Shown here piece after piece: positions 5,602-5,995 of a DNA stretch of 5,995 nucleotides (its first letter is position 1; the number at the start of each line of letters is the position of its first letter). A program made the position numbers and the translations under genes. This DNA comes from Colwellia_A sp041890515 (GTDB lineage Bacteria > Pseudomonadota > Gammaproteobacteria > Enterobacterales > Alteromonadaceae). The stretch lies in contig JASDWX010000026.1 in assembly GCA_041890515.1 (NCBI GenBank), positions 1-5,995 on the forward strand, given 5' to 3'. The notes below the pieces were generated by a model. The model had not been told where the DNA came from. It ran no database searches and saw only the letters and a list, made by a program, of their open reading frames with translations.

Positions 5602-5632
5602 GTTAGGCTTAAACTGAAGAGCTAAGCCTAAC
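5602..5632 (-). terminator. Hairpin terminator after rimO
   Basis: GTTAGGCTTA (5602-5611) and TAAGCCTAAC (5623-5632) form a perfect 10-bp stem with an 11-base loop. It begins 10 bases past the rimO stop codon in the leftward transcript and is followed by TATTATTACC, a weak T tract. It separates rimO from the MaoC-family gene. Confidence 0.7.
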
Positions 5633-5641
5633 GTAACCCTA

Positions 5642-5995
5642 TTAATCTTCTACGCGAACACCCCAAACATCATGTTCGTCGGCATGAATAATTTGTACCC
5701 AAAGTAAATCACCCGGCTCTGCATCAAAATCATCAGACAAATACACTTTACCGTCAACCTCTGGTGCGTCCATATAAGAGCGCCCAACAATACCAAGACC
5801 ATTCACTTCATCAACAAGAATAAGGTATTCTTGACCAATGCGTGCTTGTAATTTATCTGAACTTATTTTCGCTTGAACTGCCATAAAACGCTGTAAACGT
5901 TCTTCCATTACCTCGGTAGAAACATGATCAGGTAAGGCATTCGCCTTAGCACCTTCAACAGGTGAATACTTGAAACAACCCACACGGTCTAATTG
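5642..5995 (-). CDS. rimO: Ribosomal protein S12 methylthiotransferase RimO, C-terminal part
   Basis: This is the last 117 codons of a gene that runs off the right edge; the frame is open to position 5995, so the GTG at 5981-5983 is an internal valine, not a start. RimO is a radical-SAM enzyme that methylthiolates a conserved aspartate of ribosomal protein S12. The part seen begins at the end of the catalytic domain with LDRVGCFKYSPVEGAKAN, followed by the linker helix (RLQRFMAVQAKIS) and the C-terminal TRAM domain, including GIVGRSYMDAPEVDGKVYL and ending DVWGVRVED. GRSYMDAPEVDG is characteristic of RimO and differs from MiaB. The radical-SAM CxxxCxxC motif and N-terminal domain lie outside the window. 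Nothing suggests damage. Confidence 0.95.
   Translation of the reverse strand, partial: QLDRVGCFKYSPVEGAKANALPDHVSTEVMEERLQRFMAVQAKISSDKLQARIGQEYLILVDEVNGLGIVGRSYMDAPEVDGKVYLSDDFDAEPGDLLWVQIIHADEHDVWGVRVED

Overview
The window is AT-rich chromosomal DNA from a Gram-negative gammaproteobacterium. The gene set (AsnC-type regulator, CtlX-type hydrolase, AGCS symporter, MaoC hydratase, RimO), the RimO C-terminus and the base composition fit a marine Alteromonadales such as Colwellia or Thalassotalea. That placement is inference from style, not from a marker gene.

Layout. Positions 1-358 hold no convincing gene. An Lrp/AsnC regulator reads leftward (359-814). It is divergent from a rightward pair: a CtlX/DDAH-like guanidino-group hydrolase (1061-1981) and an alanine/glycine:cation symporter (2071-3486), closed by a clear hairpin terminator at about 3516-3546. 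The divergent control region carries a perfect pentanucleotide microsatellite, eleven TTTTA units at 955-1009, just upstream of the hydrolase gene. Positions 3487-3819 are non-coding but contain several inverted and direct repeats. From 3820 to the right edge everything reads leftward: a possible 43-residue ORF, a stand-alone receiver-domain protein (3966-4373), a non-coding gap, a MaoC-family dehydratase with an N-terminal extension (4765-5451), and the C-terminal part of rimO (5642-5995, cut by the window edge).

How the genes may work together. Regulator, hydrolase and amino-acid symporter look like one small amino-acid module: import by the AGCS protein, cleavage of a guanidino or ureido amino acid by the CtlX-like enzyme, and control by the Lrp-type sensor. 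The microsatellite could make expression of the module variable between cells. The receiver, MaoC and rimO genes each seem to be separate units, because sigma70-like promoters can be proposed before the first two and a hairpin follows rimO.

Most worth checking: the (TTTTA)11 tract in the regulatory region; an 8-bp inverted repeat bracketing the -35 element of the symporter promoter; a receiver domain whose phospho-acceptor aspartate is glutamate; and a coding-looking tail just beyond that receiver's stop codon, in the -1 frame.
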